Shown one piece after another: positions 51,936 through 59,297 of a stretch of DNA of 64,000 bases. Under the pieces are notes generated by a model. It was not told where the DNA came from, made no database searches, and worked only from the letters and a program-made list of their open reading frames with translations. Made by a program: the position numbers and the translations under genes. Source of the DNA: Bradyrhizobium sp. sBnM-33 (GTDB taxonomy: Bacteria > Pseudomonadota > Alphaproteobacteria > Rhizobiales > Xanthobacteraceae). The DNA is taken from NCBI RefSeq assembly GCF_032917945.1, contig NZ_CP136624.1, positions 1,240,001 through 1,304,000 of the forward strand. The letters run 5' to 3'. The stretch's first letter is position 1. Every line of letters starts with the position of its first letter.

Positions 51936-52940
51936 GTGAAGACTGCAATTACCGAGATGTTCGGCATCGAACATCCGATTATCCAGGGCGGAATGCACTA
52001 TGTCGGGTTTGCCGAACTCGCCGCCGCGGTATCGAATGCCGGCGGGCTCGGAATCATCACCGGCCTGACGCAACGGACGCCGGAATTATTGGCCAAGGAG
52101 ATCGCGCGCTGCCGCGACATGACGGACAAGCCCTTTGGTGTGAACCTTACTTTCCTGCCGAGCTTCACCGCGCCGCCATATCCGGAGTATATCGCTGCTA
52201 TCAAGGAAGGCGGCGTCAAGGCGGTGGAGACCGCCGGCCGCAGCCCCGAGCAGTATATGCCGGCGCTGAAAGCCGCTGGCATCAAGGTGATCCACAAATG
52301 CACCTCGGTGCGGCACTCGCTCAAGGCCGAGAAGATCGGCTGCGACGCTGTCAGCGTTGATGGCTTCGAATGCGGCGGCCATCCCGGCGAGGACGACATC
52401 CCGAACATGATCCTGCTGCCCCGTGCGGCGGACGAGCTGAAGATTCCGTTTGTGGCGTCGGGCGGCATGGCCGACGCGCGGAGCCTTGTCGCGGCGCTGT
52501 CGATGGGGGCCGCCGGCATGAACATGGGTACCCGCTTCATCGCCACGAAGGAAGCGCCAGTCCACGACAATGTAAAGCAGGCCTTGGTCAAGGCGACCGA
52601 ACTCGACACCGTGCTGGTCATGCGCGCGCTGCGCAATACCGAGCGCGTCTTGAAGAACAAGGGCGTTGACCAGTTGCTGGAGGTCGAGCGCGAGAAGGGC
52701 GCAAGCCTGAAGATTGGCGACATCCACGAGCAGGTCGCTGGAGTCTATCCGAAGGTGATGATCGACGGCGACATGGACGCCGGCGCATGGAGCTGCGGGA
52801 TGGTCGCAGGCCTCATTCACGATATCCCGACCGTGAAGGAACTGATCGACCGCATCATGGCGGATGCCGAGCGGCTGATCAGGGGACGGCTTACGGGATT
52901 CCTGGACGCCGACAGCGAGCAAGCCTTGAAGGTCGCGTGA
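51936..52940 (+). CDS. Nitronate monooxygenase-family FMN protein (NMO/enoyl reductase-like)
   Basis: A 334-residue TIM-barrel flavoprotein: FGIEHPIIQGGMHYVGFAEL, AAAVSNAGGLGIITGLTQRT, DGFECGGHPGEDDIPNMIL with the His of the class, and VASGGMADARSLVAALSMGA then AGMNMGTRF for FMN phosphate. Genes of this family are frequent in CoA-ester catabolic operons, where they may act as enoyl-CoA reductases or nitronate-detoxifying enzymes; which applies here is open. GTG 51936 has GGAGG six bases upstream. Confidence 0.87.
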   Translation: MKTAITEMFGIEHPIIQGGMHYVGFAELAAAVSNAGGLGIITGLTQRTPELLAKEIARCRDMTDKPFGVNLTFLPSFTAPPYPEYIAAIKEGGVKAVETAGRSPEQYMPALKAAGIKVIHKCTSVRHSLKAEKIGCDAVSVDGFECGGHPGEDDIPNMILLPRAADELKIPFVASGGMADARSLVAALSMGAAGMNMGTRFIATKEAPVHDNVKQALVKATELDTVLVMRALRNTERVLKNKGVDQLLEVEREKGASLKIGDIHEQVAGVYPKVMIDGDMDAGAWSCGMVAGLIHDIPTVKELIDRIMADAERLIRGRLTGFLDADSEQALKVA

Positions 52941-52962
52941 AGGCGCGACGGGGACAGCGCGG

Positions 52963-53790
52963 ATGGCAGAAGATCGGATCAAGGTCGACACCGGCACAGG
53001 TGAATTGCTCTGTGAAATCCGGGATCGCGTGGCGCTCATCACGCTGAACCGGCCCGAGGCGCGCAACGCCTTGTCCGATCAACTGACCCCCGCGCTCCGG
53101 CGCATGATCAGGCAGTGCGGCGATGATTCCAGCGTCGGCGCACTGCTCATCACGGGCGCCGGGGCCGCCTTTTGCGCAGGCGGCGACGTCAAGGGTATGG
53201 GGAGCAATTTTGCGAAGGCTGAAACGCCGATCGATGAGCGGATCGCCGACTTGCGCATCAAGCAGCGCACCCTCACGGGTGCGTTGGTGGGATTACGAAA
53301 GCCGACTCTCGCGGCTCTTCCCGGGCCTGCCGCGGGCGCAGGGCTTGCGCTCGCGCTCGCCTGCGACATTCGAATCGCCGCTGAATCGGCTGTGATGACC
53401 ACGGGATATGCCCGCATCGCCTTGACGGGAGACTACGGCATCGGCTGGCTGCTGACGCGGCTGGTGGGAGCGTCCCGGGCACGCGAGTTGATGTTTCTGT
53501 CCGAGCGGATCGACGCACGCCGCTGCGAGACCCTGGGGCTCGTCAACCGGGTGGTGGCCGACGCCGAGCTTCGCGATGTTGCATTTGCGCTTGCAAGGTC
53601 CCTGGCCGAGGGCCCCTCGCAAGCTTTCGCCGGCATGAAGGACAATCTTGACCATGCCCTGACCGCCGACCTCTTGGATTCGATGGACCAGGAAGCGGAA
53701 TACATGGTCCGCGCCGCGCGAACGACGGATCATAAGGAGGCAGTGCGCGCCTTTGTCGAAAAGCGCAAGCCCGTATTCGTCGGACATTAA
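52963..53790 (+). CDS. Enoyl-CoA hydratase/isomerase family protein
   Basis: A 275-residue crotonase: VALITLNRPEARNALSDQLT, oxyanion loops AGAAFCAGGDVKGMG and AALPGPAAGAGLALALACDI, then YARIALTGDYGIGWLLTRLV and LMFLSERIDARRCETLGLVN. The second catalytic region has Asp in GDYG where hydratases usually have Glu or Asp near, so isomerase or hydratase action both fit. It is 22 bases after the NMO gene and is the last gene of the operon. Confidence 0.9.
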   Translation: MAEDRIKVDTGTGELLCEIRDRVALITLNRPEARNALSDQLTPALRRMIRQCGDDSSVGALLITGAGAAFCAGGDVKGMGSNFAKAETPIDERIADLRIKQRTLTGALVGLRKPTLAALPGPAAGAGLALALACDIRIAAESAVMTTGYARIALTGDYGIGWLLTRLVGASRARELMFLSERIDARRCETLGLVNRVVADAELRDVAFALARSLAEGPSQAFAGMKDNLDHALTADLLDSMDQEAEYMVRAARTTDHKEAVRAFVEKRKPVFVGH

Positions 53791-53884
53791 TGTGCATTCA
53801 ATCTGGAGGTCAGCATCGCTGACCGGCTTTTCCTGATCGAGGCGCAGACAGCGAGCCTTTCTGGTGAATTTCGCTATTGTATAT

Positions 53885-53897
53885 GATGATAATCATC
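53885..53897. promoter_or_regulatory. Perfect palindrome GATGAT-A-ATCATC upstream of tetR
   Basis: A 13-bp perfect inverted repeat 39 bases before the TetR start at 53937, in an AT-rich patch that should hold its promoter. A likely autoregulatory operator. Confidence 0.6.
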
Positions 53898-53936
53898 TAA
53901 TCTTGCTCTGTTTCTTTGATCATTCCGGAGCAGGCG

Positions 53937-54572
53937 ATGCGTTACCCGAAAGACCATGGGCAGCAGACCCGCAGGCGGATCGTCGAAAATGCTTCCTATG
54001 GCCTGCGTCAGAACGGTGCCGATGGCTTGAGTGTGGTCGACCTGATGAAGCTCGCTGACCTGACGCATGGCAGCTTCTATGCCTACTTCAAGTCACGGGA
54101 CGCTTTGGTCGTTGAAGCGCTCGCTTTGGCCATCGATCGAACCGTCGCCCATTGGCTGGATCTCACGCAGGGATTGCCTCCCGAGAAAAGATTCGATGCA
54201 GTCGTCGAGTCCTATCTGAGCCTCCGCCATCGCAACAATCCGGCCCGCGGTTGTGCGCTTCCGGCTTTAGCCGCGGATATCGGACGGTCAGGCCCGGAGG
54301 CCCGGCGTACCCTTGCAGGCGGGCTCGAGAAAATGATCGATATCATCGCCGGGTTGATTCCGAAGAGATCGCCATCAGATGCGCGGCAGGCCGCCGCCGG
54401 CGCAATTGCAACCATGGTCGGTTCGATCTTGCTGGCGCGGGCATCTGGCGACAAGCAACTGTCTGACGCCCTTCTGGAGGCCGGTCGGCAGGCCTTGCGC
54501 AATCAGACCGCGGGCACCAGCGCGGAGCGTCTCCAGTGTACAGAATCCGAGTTCGAGAGGAGAAAATCGTGA
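53937..54572 (+). CDS. TetR-family transcriptional regulator
   Basis: A 211-residue repressor: RRRIVENASYGLRQNGADGL, SVVDLMKLADLTHGSFYAYF and KSRDALVVEAL form the HTH; the effector domain has RNNPARGCALPALAADIGRS with the GC[AP]LP Cys motif, a short relative of the one in the efflux TetR at 35697. ATG 53937 with GGAG seven bases upstream. It follows the catabolic operon on the same strand behind its own AT-rich promoter region and may control that operon or the SDR-C gene. Confidence 0.85.
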   Translation: MRYPKDHGQQTRRRIVENASYGLRQNGADGLSVVDLMKLADLTHGSFYAYFKSRDALVVEALALAIDRTVAHWLDLTQGLPPEKRFDAVVESYLSLRHRNNPARGCALPALAADIGRSGPEARRTLAGGLEKMIDIIAGLIPKRSPSDARQAAAGAIATMVGSILLARASGDKQLSDALLEAGRQALRNQTAGTSAERLQCTESEFERRKS

Positions 54573-54670
54573 CCGAACACGTGAAAGCCGAAGTGGCCGC
54601 GGGTATCATGGTATTTCGGTGCGCCTACTTTCATTCCGAACGGCGACATGTTCTTCGGCAATGATCGCGG
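54569..54670 (+). pseudogene. Remnant of a 2-hydroxychromene-2-carboxylate isomerase gene
   Basis: After the TetR stop (overlapping GTGA) a short frame reads TEHVKAEVAAGIMVF and, after a one-base frame change, GAPTFIPNGDMFFGNDR. This matches the C-terminal signature of the isomerase family, as in GSPTFFVGQEMFFGKDQ of the intact gene at 42317. The rest of the gene is missing. Confidence 0.65.
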
Positions 54671-54742
54671 GAATCGCCGAAGAACTGGACGCCGGTAACG
54701 GCGGAAACATTGCTGACCACCAAACGCATCCGAGCAAACAAC

Positions 54743-55513
54743 ATGAATCAATCCAGACACGATACCGCCCGGGACGTTGCCCTCATTGTCGGCGGCGGCC
54801 CGGGCATTAGCTCAAGTTGCGCCAGGCTGTTCGCGGAAAGCGGCATGCGAGTCTGCGTCGCAGCCAGAAATCCCGAGAAAGCCGTCCTTGAGACTCTCGA
54901 GAAGATGCATGGCGTGCGCCGATATGCCTGCGATGCAAGCGAACCGGCGGCCGTGGAGAAGCTGTTCGAGAATGTCGTTCAGGACGTTGGGACGCCGAGG
55001 CTTGTCGTGCATAACATCGATGGCCGTGTTCCCGGCATTTTCCGCAAGAGCGTTATCGAAGCCGACCCGGTCATGGCGCTCGAAACACTTCGGAATGCGG
55101 CGTTCAGCGCGTTCCTGGTAGGCCAACAGGCGGCTCGACTCATGCTCGGAAACAAACTCGATCCCAATGGTGCGAAAGGAACGATCATCTTCACGAACGC
55201 CAGCGCGGCGCTCAAAGGCTTTCCATCGAGCGGTGCCTTTGCAATGGCATGTCAAGCCAAGTCCGGACTTGCGCAGAGCATGGCAAGAGAACTGATGCCG
55301 CAGGGCATCCACGTTGCGAATGTGCCGATCGACGCCGCGATCGGCTGGACTCAGGAGGACGGGACCCGCGCACACCGGCTGGCAGGAACAACTGTCGACG
55401 ACAACATGGCCGATCCCGACCATGTCGCCGAAACGTATCTGCAACTGCATCGCCAGCATCGGTCGACCTGGGCGTTCGAAGTCGTGCTCCGACCGTGGGT
55501 CGAGAAATGGTGA
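54743..55513 (+). CDS. SDR-family protein lacking the catalytic Tyr (copy C)
   Basis: A 256-residue relative of copies A and B: VALIVGGGPGISSSCARLFA (nucleotide loop), VHNIDGRVPGIFRKSVIEAD in place of NNAG, TNASAALKGFPSSGAFAMAC then QAKSGLAQ around the active site, where the residue four before Lys is Ala. It ends AFEVVLRPWVEKW, like the other two. ATG 54743 has no strong ribosome site. It is the most divergent of the three and sits behind the TetR gene and the isomerase remnant. Confidence 0.78.
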   Translation: MNQSRHDTARDVALIVGGGPGISSSCARLFAESGMRVCVAARNPEKAVLETLEKMHGVRRYACDASEPAAVEKLFENVVQDVGTPRLVVHNIDGRVPGIFRKSVIEADPVMALETLRNAAFSAFLVGQQAARLMLGNKLDPNGAKGTIIFTNASAALKGFPSSGAFAMACQAKSGLAQSMARELMPQGIHVANVPIDAAIGWTQEDGTRAHRLAGTTVDDNMADPDHVAETYLQLHRQHRSTWAFEVVLRPWVEKW

Positions 55514-55606
55514 CTAGCACTAACGTCGGTGCGGATCTGGGTAGCGCCCGAGCAATGCCTTTCGGGATCGCTCCTGGTGCCGAAGCTGATCGTGATCCTC
55601 CGCCAC

Positions 55607-55741
55607 CTAAGGTCGTCTGCAGGTTGCGAGATGCGCCGATATGTCGAACGCAAGTCCATCGGCAGCGACATAGCGAGCGAGGGTTGTTTCCGCCTCTGCC
55701 AGGATGCGATCGATCTGCGGCTCCGCCCCGGAGGATTCCAT
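55607..55741 (-). CDS. Short hypothetical frame, possible gene fragment (44 aa)
   Basis: A 44-codon frame beginning MESSGAEPQIDRILAEAETT and ending AFDISAHLATCRRP. It resembles the C-terminal end of a methyltransferase-type protein ('...YxxxDGxxxFDxxAHLxT'), which suggests a fragment, but the evidence is thin. Neighbouring DNA (55514-56201) is a decayed patch; a further minus-strand frame from about 56170 (MKPIVRAKRCYVVLQTLRSD) is equally uncertain. Confidence 0.25.
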   Translation of the reverse strand: MESSGAEPQIDRILAEAETTLARYVAADGLAFDISAHLATCRRP

Positions 55742-55787
55742 TCGTGGTCCACCGGTTGCCTCCTGCAAGGGCACTGTGGCCCGGCGA

Positions 55788-56009
55788 CTACGCTGCGCGT
55801 CCGGCAGCGATTGCCTTCACCTTTTCGGAAGTCAGTCTCTCTCCGCCGATCGCCCAGTCGCCGCTTGCGAGCTCGTTGATCTTCACCCAGGTGACGCTTC
55901 GCATGCTCTCGCCCTCCACGGCGACCATCGCTTCGGTCACCTTCTCGATCAGCTGCTGCTTCTGGCCCGGTGTGAAAACGTCACGGATGACGTGAATATC
56001 GACGAGTGG
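55788..56009 (-). pseudogene. 4-oxalocrotonate tautomerase-like gene with a lost start codon
   Basis: An open frame of 73 codons begins with Pro: [60 protein letters not shown], ending AIAAGRAA. This is a complete tautomerase with the catalytic Pro1. A perfect AGGAGG lies at the right distance upstream, but the codon directly before Pro1 is AGA instead of ATG, and no ATG/GTG/TTG lies in frame between the preceding stop and Pro1. It appears to be a recently inactivated gene. Confidence 0.75.
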
Positions 56010-56201
56010 TCTATTCCTCCTGTTCCGGGTTCAAGTTCGATCGCCGCGAACCTCTCGGCGCGGCTCATTCAGCGGATGCATTGGCTGCCGGTCCGCGGAA
56101 TCTCGTGTCCACCGCGACGTCGCTGCGCAAGGTCTGAAGAACGACATAGCACCGCTTGGCGCGAACAATTGGCTTCATTCCGTCTTTGGTGACCTTCCCG
56201 G

Positions 56202-57272
56202 TCACCGGAATAAGTGGACGAGCCCGATGCTTAGGCCCAGCAGGAGGAGCAGCGACAGCGTGACGGCGGCGGTGACCCGTCCGCCCACGGTGGAGAGCAC
56301 GCGCACGTCGACGCCAAGGCCAAGCGCAGCCATCGAGAGGACGGTCAGGATAGCCGCCGTCTTCGTCACCGGTGCGACCACAAGATCCGGCACGAGCTGG
56401 AGGGAGCGCAGGGCTGCGAGCATCAGAAAGCCGATGATAAACCAGGGCACCAGCTTGAATGGGCTGATGGCGGCGACCTTCGTTTGATCGGCATGGAGCT
56501 TGCGGCGCCGTGCCGCGACTAGCGACAGGGCGACCACGATCGGCCCCAGCATCAGCACGCGCACAAGCTTTACCAGCGTGCCAATTTGCGTGCTGACGAT
56601 GCCCGCGGGCACGGTCGCCGCCAAGACCTGCGGAACGGCATAGACGGTGAGGCCCGCCAGAATGCCGTATTGTGTCGCCGACAGGTCCAGCAAGGGGATC
56701 AGGAGCGGCAGGCCCAGCACCATCAACACGCCGAGGATGGCGGTGAAGGAGATCGACGAGGCGACATCATCGCTATTGGCTCCGATCACCGGCGCGACGG
56801 CGGCGATTGCCGAGTTGCCGCAGATCGAATTTCCGCAGGCGATCAGGATCGACATTTTCGTAGGAAGCCCCAGCATGCGGCTGAGGCCGTAGCTCACCGC
56901 GAGCATCACTGCGACGGTGGCGACGATTGCGCTGATCAAGAGATAGCCGGAGGCCGCGATCGCGCCAAAGCTGACGGACGCACCGAGCAGCATGACGGCC
57001 ACCTCTAGCAGTTGCTTGGCGCTAAAGGCTATGCCGGAACGCCAGCGTTGGGATGGTTGCCACACGCTACGAATCGCCATTCCGAGCAGGATCGCGATGA
57101 CCAGTGCCTCGACGTAAGGATGGATGAAGACGTGCTCTTCGAGGCGTTGCGCGGCCAGCGAAACGGCGGTGATGATGCCGCAGAGCGCGACCCCTGGAAT
57201 GACGGCCATGCCGCGGCCGAACATGCCTGGTCGCGGCCGTGCGTCGTCAGAACTGCTTTGGGGTGGCGGCAC
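56202..57272 (-). CDS. YeiH/UPF0324-family membrane protein (putative sulfate-type exporter)
   Basis: A 356-residue protein with about ten helices. The family signature is KMSILIACGNSICGNSAIAA with the repeated GNS motif, plus FSAKQLLEVAVMLLGASVSF and LTVYAVPQVLAATVPAG. Members are often linked to sulfur-compound metabolism; function unproven. The start is GTG 57272, with AGGAGG four bases upstream; that site lies in a small hairpin (CTCCAAGGAG). No LysR gene is next to it, unlike the common arrangement. Confidence 0.88.
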   Translation of the reverse strand: MPPPQSSSDDARPRPGMFGRGMAVIPGVALCGIITAVSLAAQRLEEHVFIHPYVEALVIAILLGMAIRSVWQPSQRWRSGIAFSAKQLLEVAVMLLGASVSFGAIAASGYLLISAIVATVAVMLAVSYGLSRMLGLPTKMSILIACGNSICGNSAIAAVAPVIGANSDDVASSISFTAILGVLMVLGLPLLIPLLDLSATQYGILAGLTVYAVPQVLAATVPAGIVSTQIGTLVKLVRVLMLGPIVVALSLVAARRRKLHADQTKVAAISPFKLVPWFIIGFLMLAALRSLQLVPDLVVAPVTKTAAILTVLSMAALGLGVDVRVLSTVGGRVTAAVTLSLLLLLGLSIGLVHLFR

Positions 57273-57530
57273 TTATCCTCCTTGGAGAATAATTTATGCG
57301 CCGGACCACGCGGGCTCGCTAGTACATTTTCGGATTGTGCCCATACAGAGAGGTTATATCCCTCAACCTGAATTTGCAGGCGTCGGCATGGCCATCGTCC
57401 CGGTTGGCGTCCAACGAGGATCAGATCAACTTGGGCGGTTCAAGGTAGTCCTGCCGCGGTCGCGTTCGAACGGATCATTGGATAGGAACGTCCGGGCAGC
57501 CCAGCCCGCACAGCGCATGCCGGCAAGATA

Positions 57531-57752
57531 TTAAAGCGAGGCGAGCAAGCCCTGCGCCCACGCGACGGCGCGCTCGAAGCTGAGATCGCCCGGCTCGAAA
57601 TAGACCGCGCGCGCCAGCACGATGACGCCGACAAGCCCCCAGAACAGGCCTATGCCGGCCGACTTCAGCCATTTGGACGCGCCGACCGGCGCAGTCGAAG
57701 GATCGACCGCCGGGACCGGCTCTCCAAAGGGATCGAATGCGGGCTGGCTCAT
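57531..57752 (-). CDS. Small single-pass membrane protein (73 aa)
   Basis: A 73-residue protein: a polar N-terminal third (MSQPAFDPFGEPVPAVDPST), then one helix WLKSAGIGLFWGLVGVIVLA, then an amphipathic end FERAVAWAQGLLASL. GGAAG precedes the ATG. I do not recognise the family; it looks like a genuine rhizobial small membrane protein. It lies between the YeiH gene and the HxlR gene on the same strand with gaps of about 200-260 bases. Confidence 0.6.
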   Translation of the reverse strand: MSQPAFDPFGEPVPAVDPSTAPVGASKWLKSAGIGLFWGLVGVIVLARAVYFEPGDLSFERAVAWAQGLLASL

Positions 57753-57954
57753 GATAGCTTCCGTTTCACTAAGGCTAATGTCGCCAATAGCTGCGCGGAA
57801 GCAAGGGTAGAGGAATGCCTTTTGCGGCAGCGGCGTGGAAGCGCGTTTTCCGCTGCCGCCCTGGGGTAGGGTTTTCTTCTCTCGACCCGAATATCAGCGC
57901 AGCTCAAGACTGCTCGAGCTTGTTGCGCTCCGTTGTCACTGTCCCAGGAATGAC

Positions 57955-58296
57955 TTACGCCGGTAACTTCGCTGCCCACTTCTTCGCCCAAACACCAAGA
58001 GGGACAAGAAGGGCATAAAGTTCATGTCCGGTCGGTGTAGCGCGATAACCCTCGTGCGAATGCTCGATCAAGCCTGCTTCACGCAATTCTTTCAGGCGCG
58101 AATTAAGAACCGTAGGCGAGATCGATTCGCAACGTTCTTGCAGTTCGCGGAATGTGCAGGGTCCACCTTTGCCGAGATTCCACAAAATGCCCATTGTCCA
58201 GCGTCGCCCCAACAGATCCAGGAGCGCCATGACGGGGACGCCTGTCCGCGAGCCTCGGACAGGTCTCCCAGGTTTTGTTGTTTGGCTCATCGGCAT
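57955..58296 (-). CDS. HxlR-family transcriptional regulator (second copy)
   Basis: A 113-residue regulator: VMALLDLLGRRWTMGILWNL, TFRELQERCESISPTVLNSR, LKELREAGLIEHSHEGYRAT. It is a compact HxlR protein without the Cys extension of the copy at 41579. Start at ATG 58296 or ATG 58290. Its promoter carries a palindrome GCTAC-N7-GTAGC five bases upstream of the first ATG, so it probably represses itself. The gene order suggests it may control the downstream small membrane protein as well. Confidence 0.87.
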   Translation of the reverse strand: MPMSQTTKPGRPVRGSRTGVPVMALLDLLGRRWTMGILWNLGKGGPCTFRELQERCESISPTVLNSRLKELREAGLIEHSHEGYRATPTGHELYALLVPLGVWAKKWAAKLPA

Positions 58297-58300
58297 TCTC

Positions 58301-58331
58301 GCTACTAAATAGGTAGCATTCGCTCTGTCAA
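58301..58331 (-). promoter_or_regulatory. Promoter and GCTAC-N7-GTAGC operator of the second HxlR gene
   Basis: On the minus strand a perfect -35 box TTGACA (58331-58326) is followed after 17 bases by TTAGTA (58308-58303). The inverted repeat GCTAC-TAAATAG-GTAGC (58301-58317) covers the -10 region and ends five bases before the first ATG, so the transcript would be nearly leaderless. The geometry (5-bp arms, 7-bp A/T-rich centre) is the same as in the AGTTC-N7-GAACT sites. Confidence 0.72.
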
Positions 58332-58382
58332 GGCTGAGGTTGCTGCGTGCGATCCTGCCAGGATTTTTTGTAACTCCGGCCT

Positions 58383-59162
58383 CTACTCCTGCAAAGACGA
58401 GACACTTGCGGCAATGTTGTCCGCCAGGGCTTTCACGAGCGGGACGTAGCGCCCGACGACGTCTGCTCGGTCAAGCGCCGACGTGAAATAGGTCATGCCG
58501 ACGGTGGCGAGTACGCGCTGATTGTCGATGACGGGGAGTGCGATCGTGTTCGAGGAGCGCGGTTCGACCATCGGGTCGCGTTCTGCAAAACCTTGCTTGC
58601 GGATCGTGGCCAGCAAAGCCAATGCCCGTTTTCGTTCGGTGGCGAGTTTGTCTTCGGCCTCCTGCGACCGGGCAAGCATGTCGAGCAGCATCGATCGCTC
58701 GCTGACCGGACAGAACGCCAGATAGGCGCGCCCCAGCGCCCGCCCGAGCAGGCTGAGTTGCATATTGAGGGTACCGTGAAAGGGCGAAACCGGGCTGTCA
58801 GGAATGGTGCTGAAGCGGACCACGACTGAACTCCGGTCGAGAACGGCGATGGCGATCGGCCAGTGATACTGCCTGGTGAAGGCGAGCGCCCACGGGCGCG
58901 CGGCTTCCACCACCAGCGGATCGCCGTGAAAGCCGTTGCTCAGCGATTTGACCCGCGACGCGACCGCGTAGCCGCCCTGCCGCCGGTCGTTCGCGGCATA
59001 GCCCAGCGCGCATAGCGACTTCATCAACCGCACCACCGTCGATTTCGGCAACCCCGTCGCTTTGTGCAGGCGATGGATCGAGGTGACGCGGTGGCGGTTG
59101 AGCTCCTCCAGCAGCAGGAGCGTGCGCGAGGCGGCTTCGACGGTGTCAGACTTGAGCGGCAT
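58383..59162 (-). CDS. IclR-family transcriptional regulator
   Basis: A 259-residue regulator. The winged HTH is ASRTLLLLEELNRHRVTSIH then RLHKATGLPKSTVVRLMKSL; the effector domain has LSLLGRALGRAYLAFCPVSE, QGFAERDPMVEPRSSNTIAL and PVIDNQRVLATVGMTYFTSA, so it binds a small ligand. I chose ATG 59162, where the family pattern begins; the upstream extension is low-complexity. It is divergent from the aldolase operon, with a triple half-site operator directly next to its start. Confidence 0.88.
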   Translation of the reverse strand: MPLKSDTVEAASRTLLLLEELNRHRVTSIHRLHKATGLPKSTVVRLMKSLCALGYAANDRRQGGYAVASRVKSLSNGFHGDPLVVEAARPWALAFTRQYHWPIAIAVLDRSSVVVRFSTIPDSPVSPFHGTLNMQLSLLGRALGRAYLAFCPVSERSMLLDMLARSQEAEDKLATERKRALALLATIRKQGFAERDPMVEPRSSNTIALPVIDNQRVLATVGMTYFTSALDRADVVGRYVPLVKALADNIAASVSSLQE

Positions 59163-59169
59163 CCTGAAA

Positions 59170-59194
59170 TTCCACCTGGTGGAACACGGTGGAA
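59170..59194. promoter_or_regulatory. IclR-type operator: palindrome plus a third half-site in phase
   Basis: TTCCACC-T-GGTGGAA (59170-59184) is a perfect 15-bp inverted repeat, and a second GGTGGAA (59188-59194) repeats the right half exactly 10 bp further on. The palindrome is 7 bases upstream of the IclR start and about 104 bases before the GTG of the aldolase gene. Three half-sites on one face of the helix suit a tetrameric IclR regulator. Confidence 0.75.
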
Positions 59195-59297
59195 TAGCTA
59201 TGGCCGACCGGCGCCCTCCCTGCAATGGTTTTCGCCAAGCGCCACACCGGGCCTGCTTCCGAGGGCAGCCTGTGCAGATGGCCGGGGAGGAGCAACC

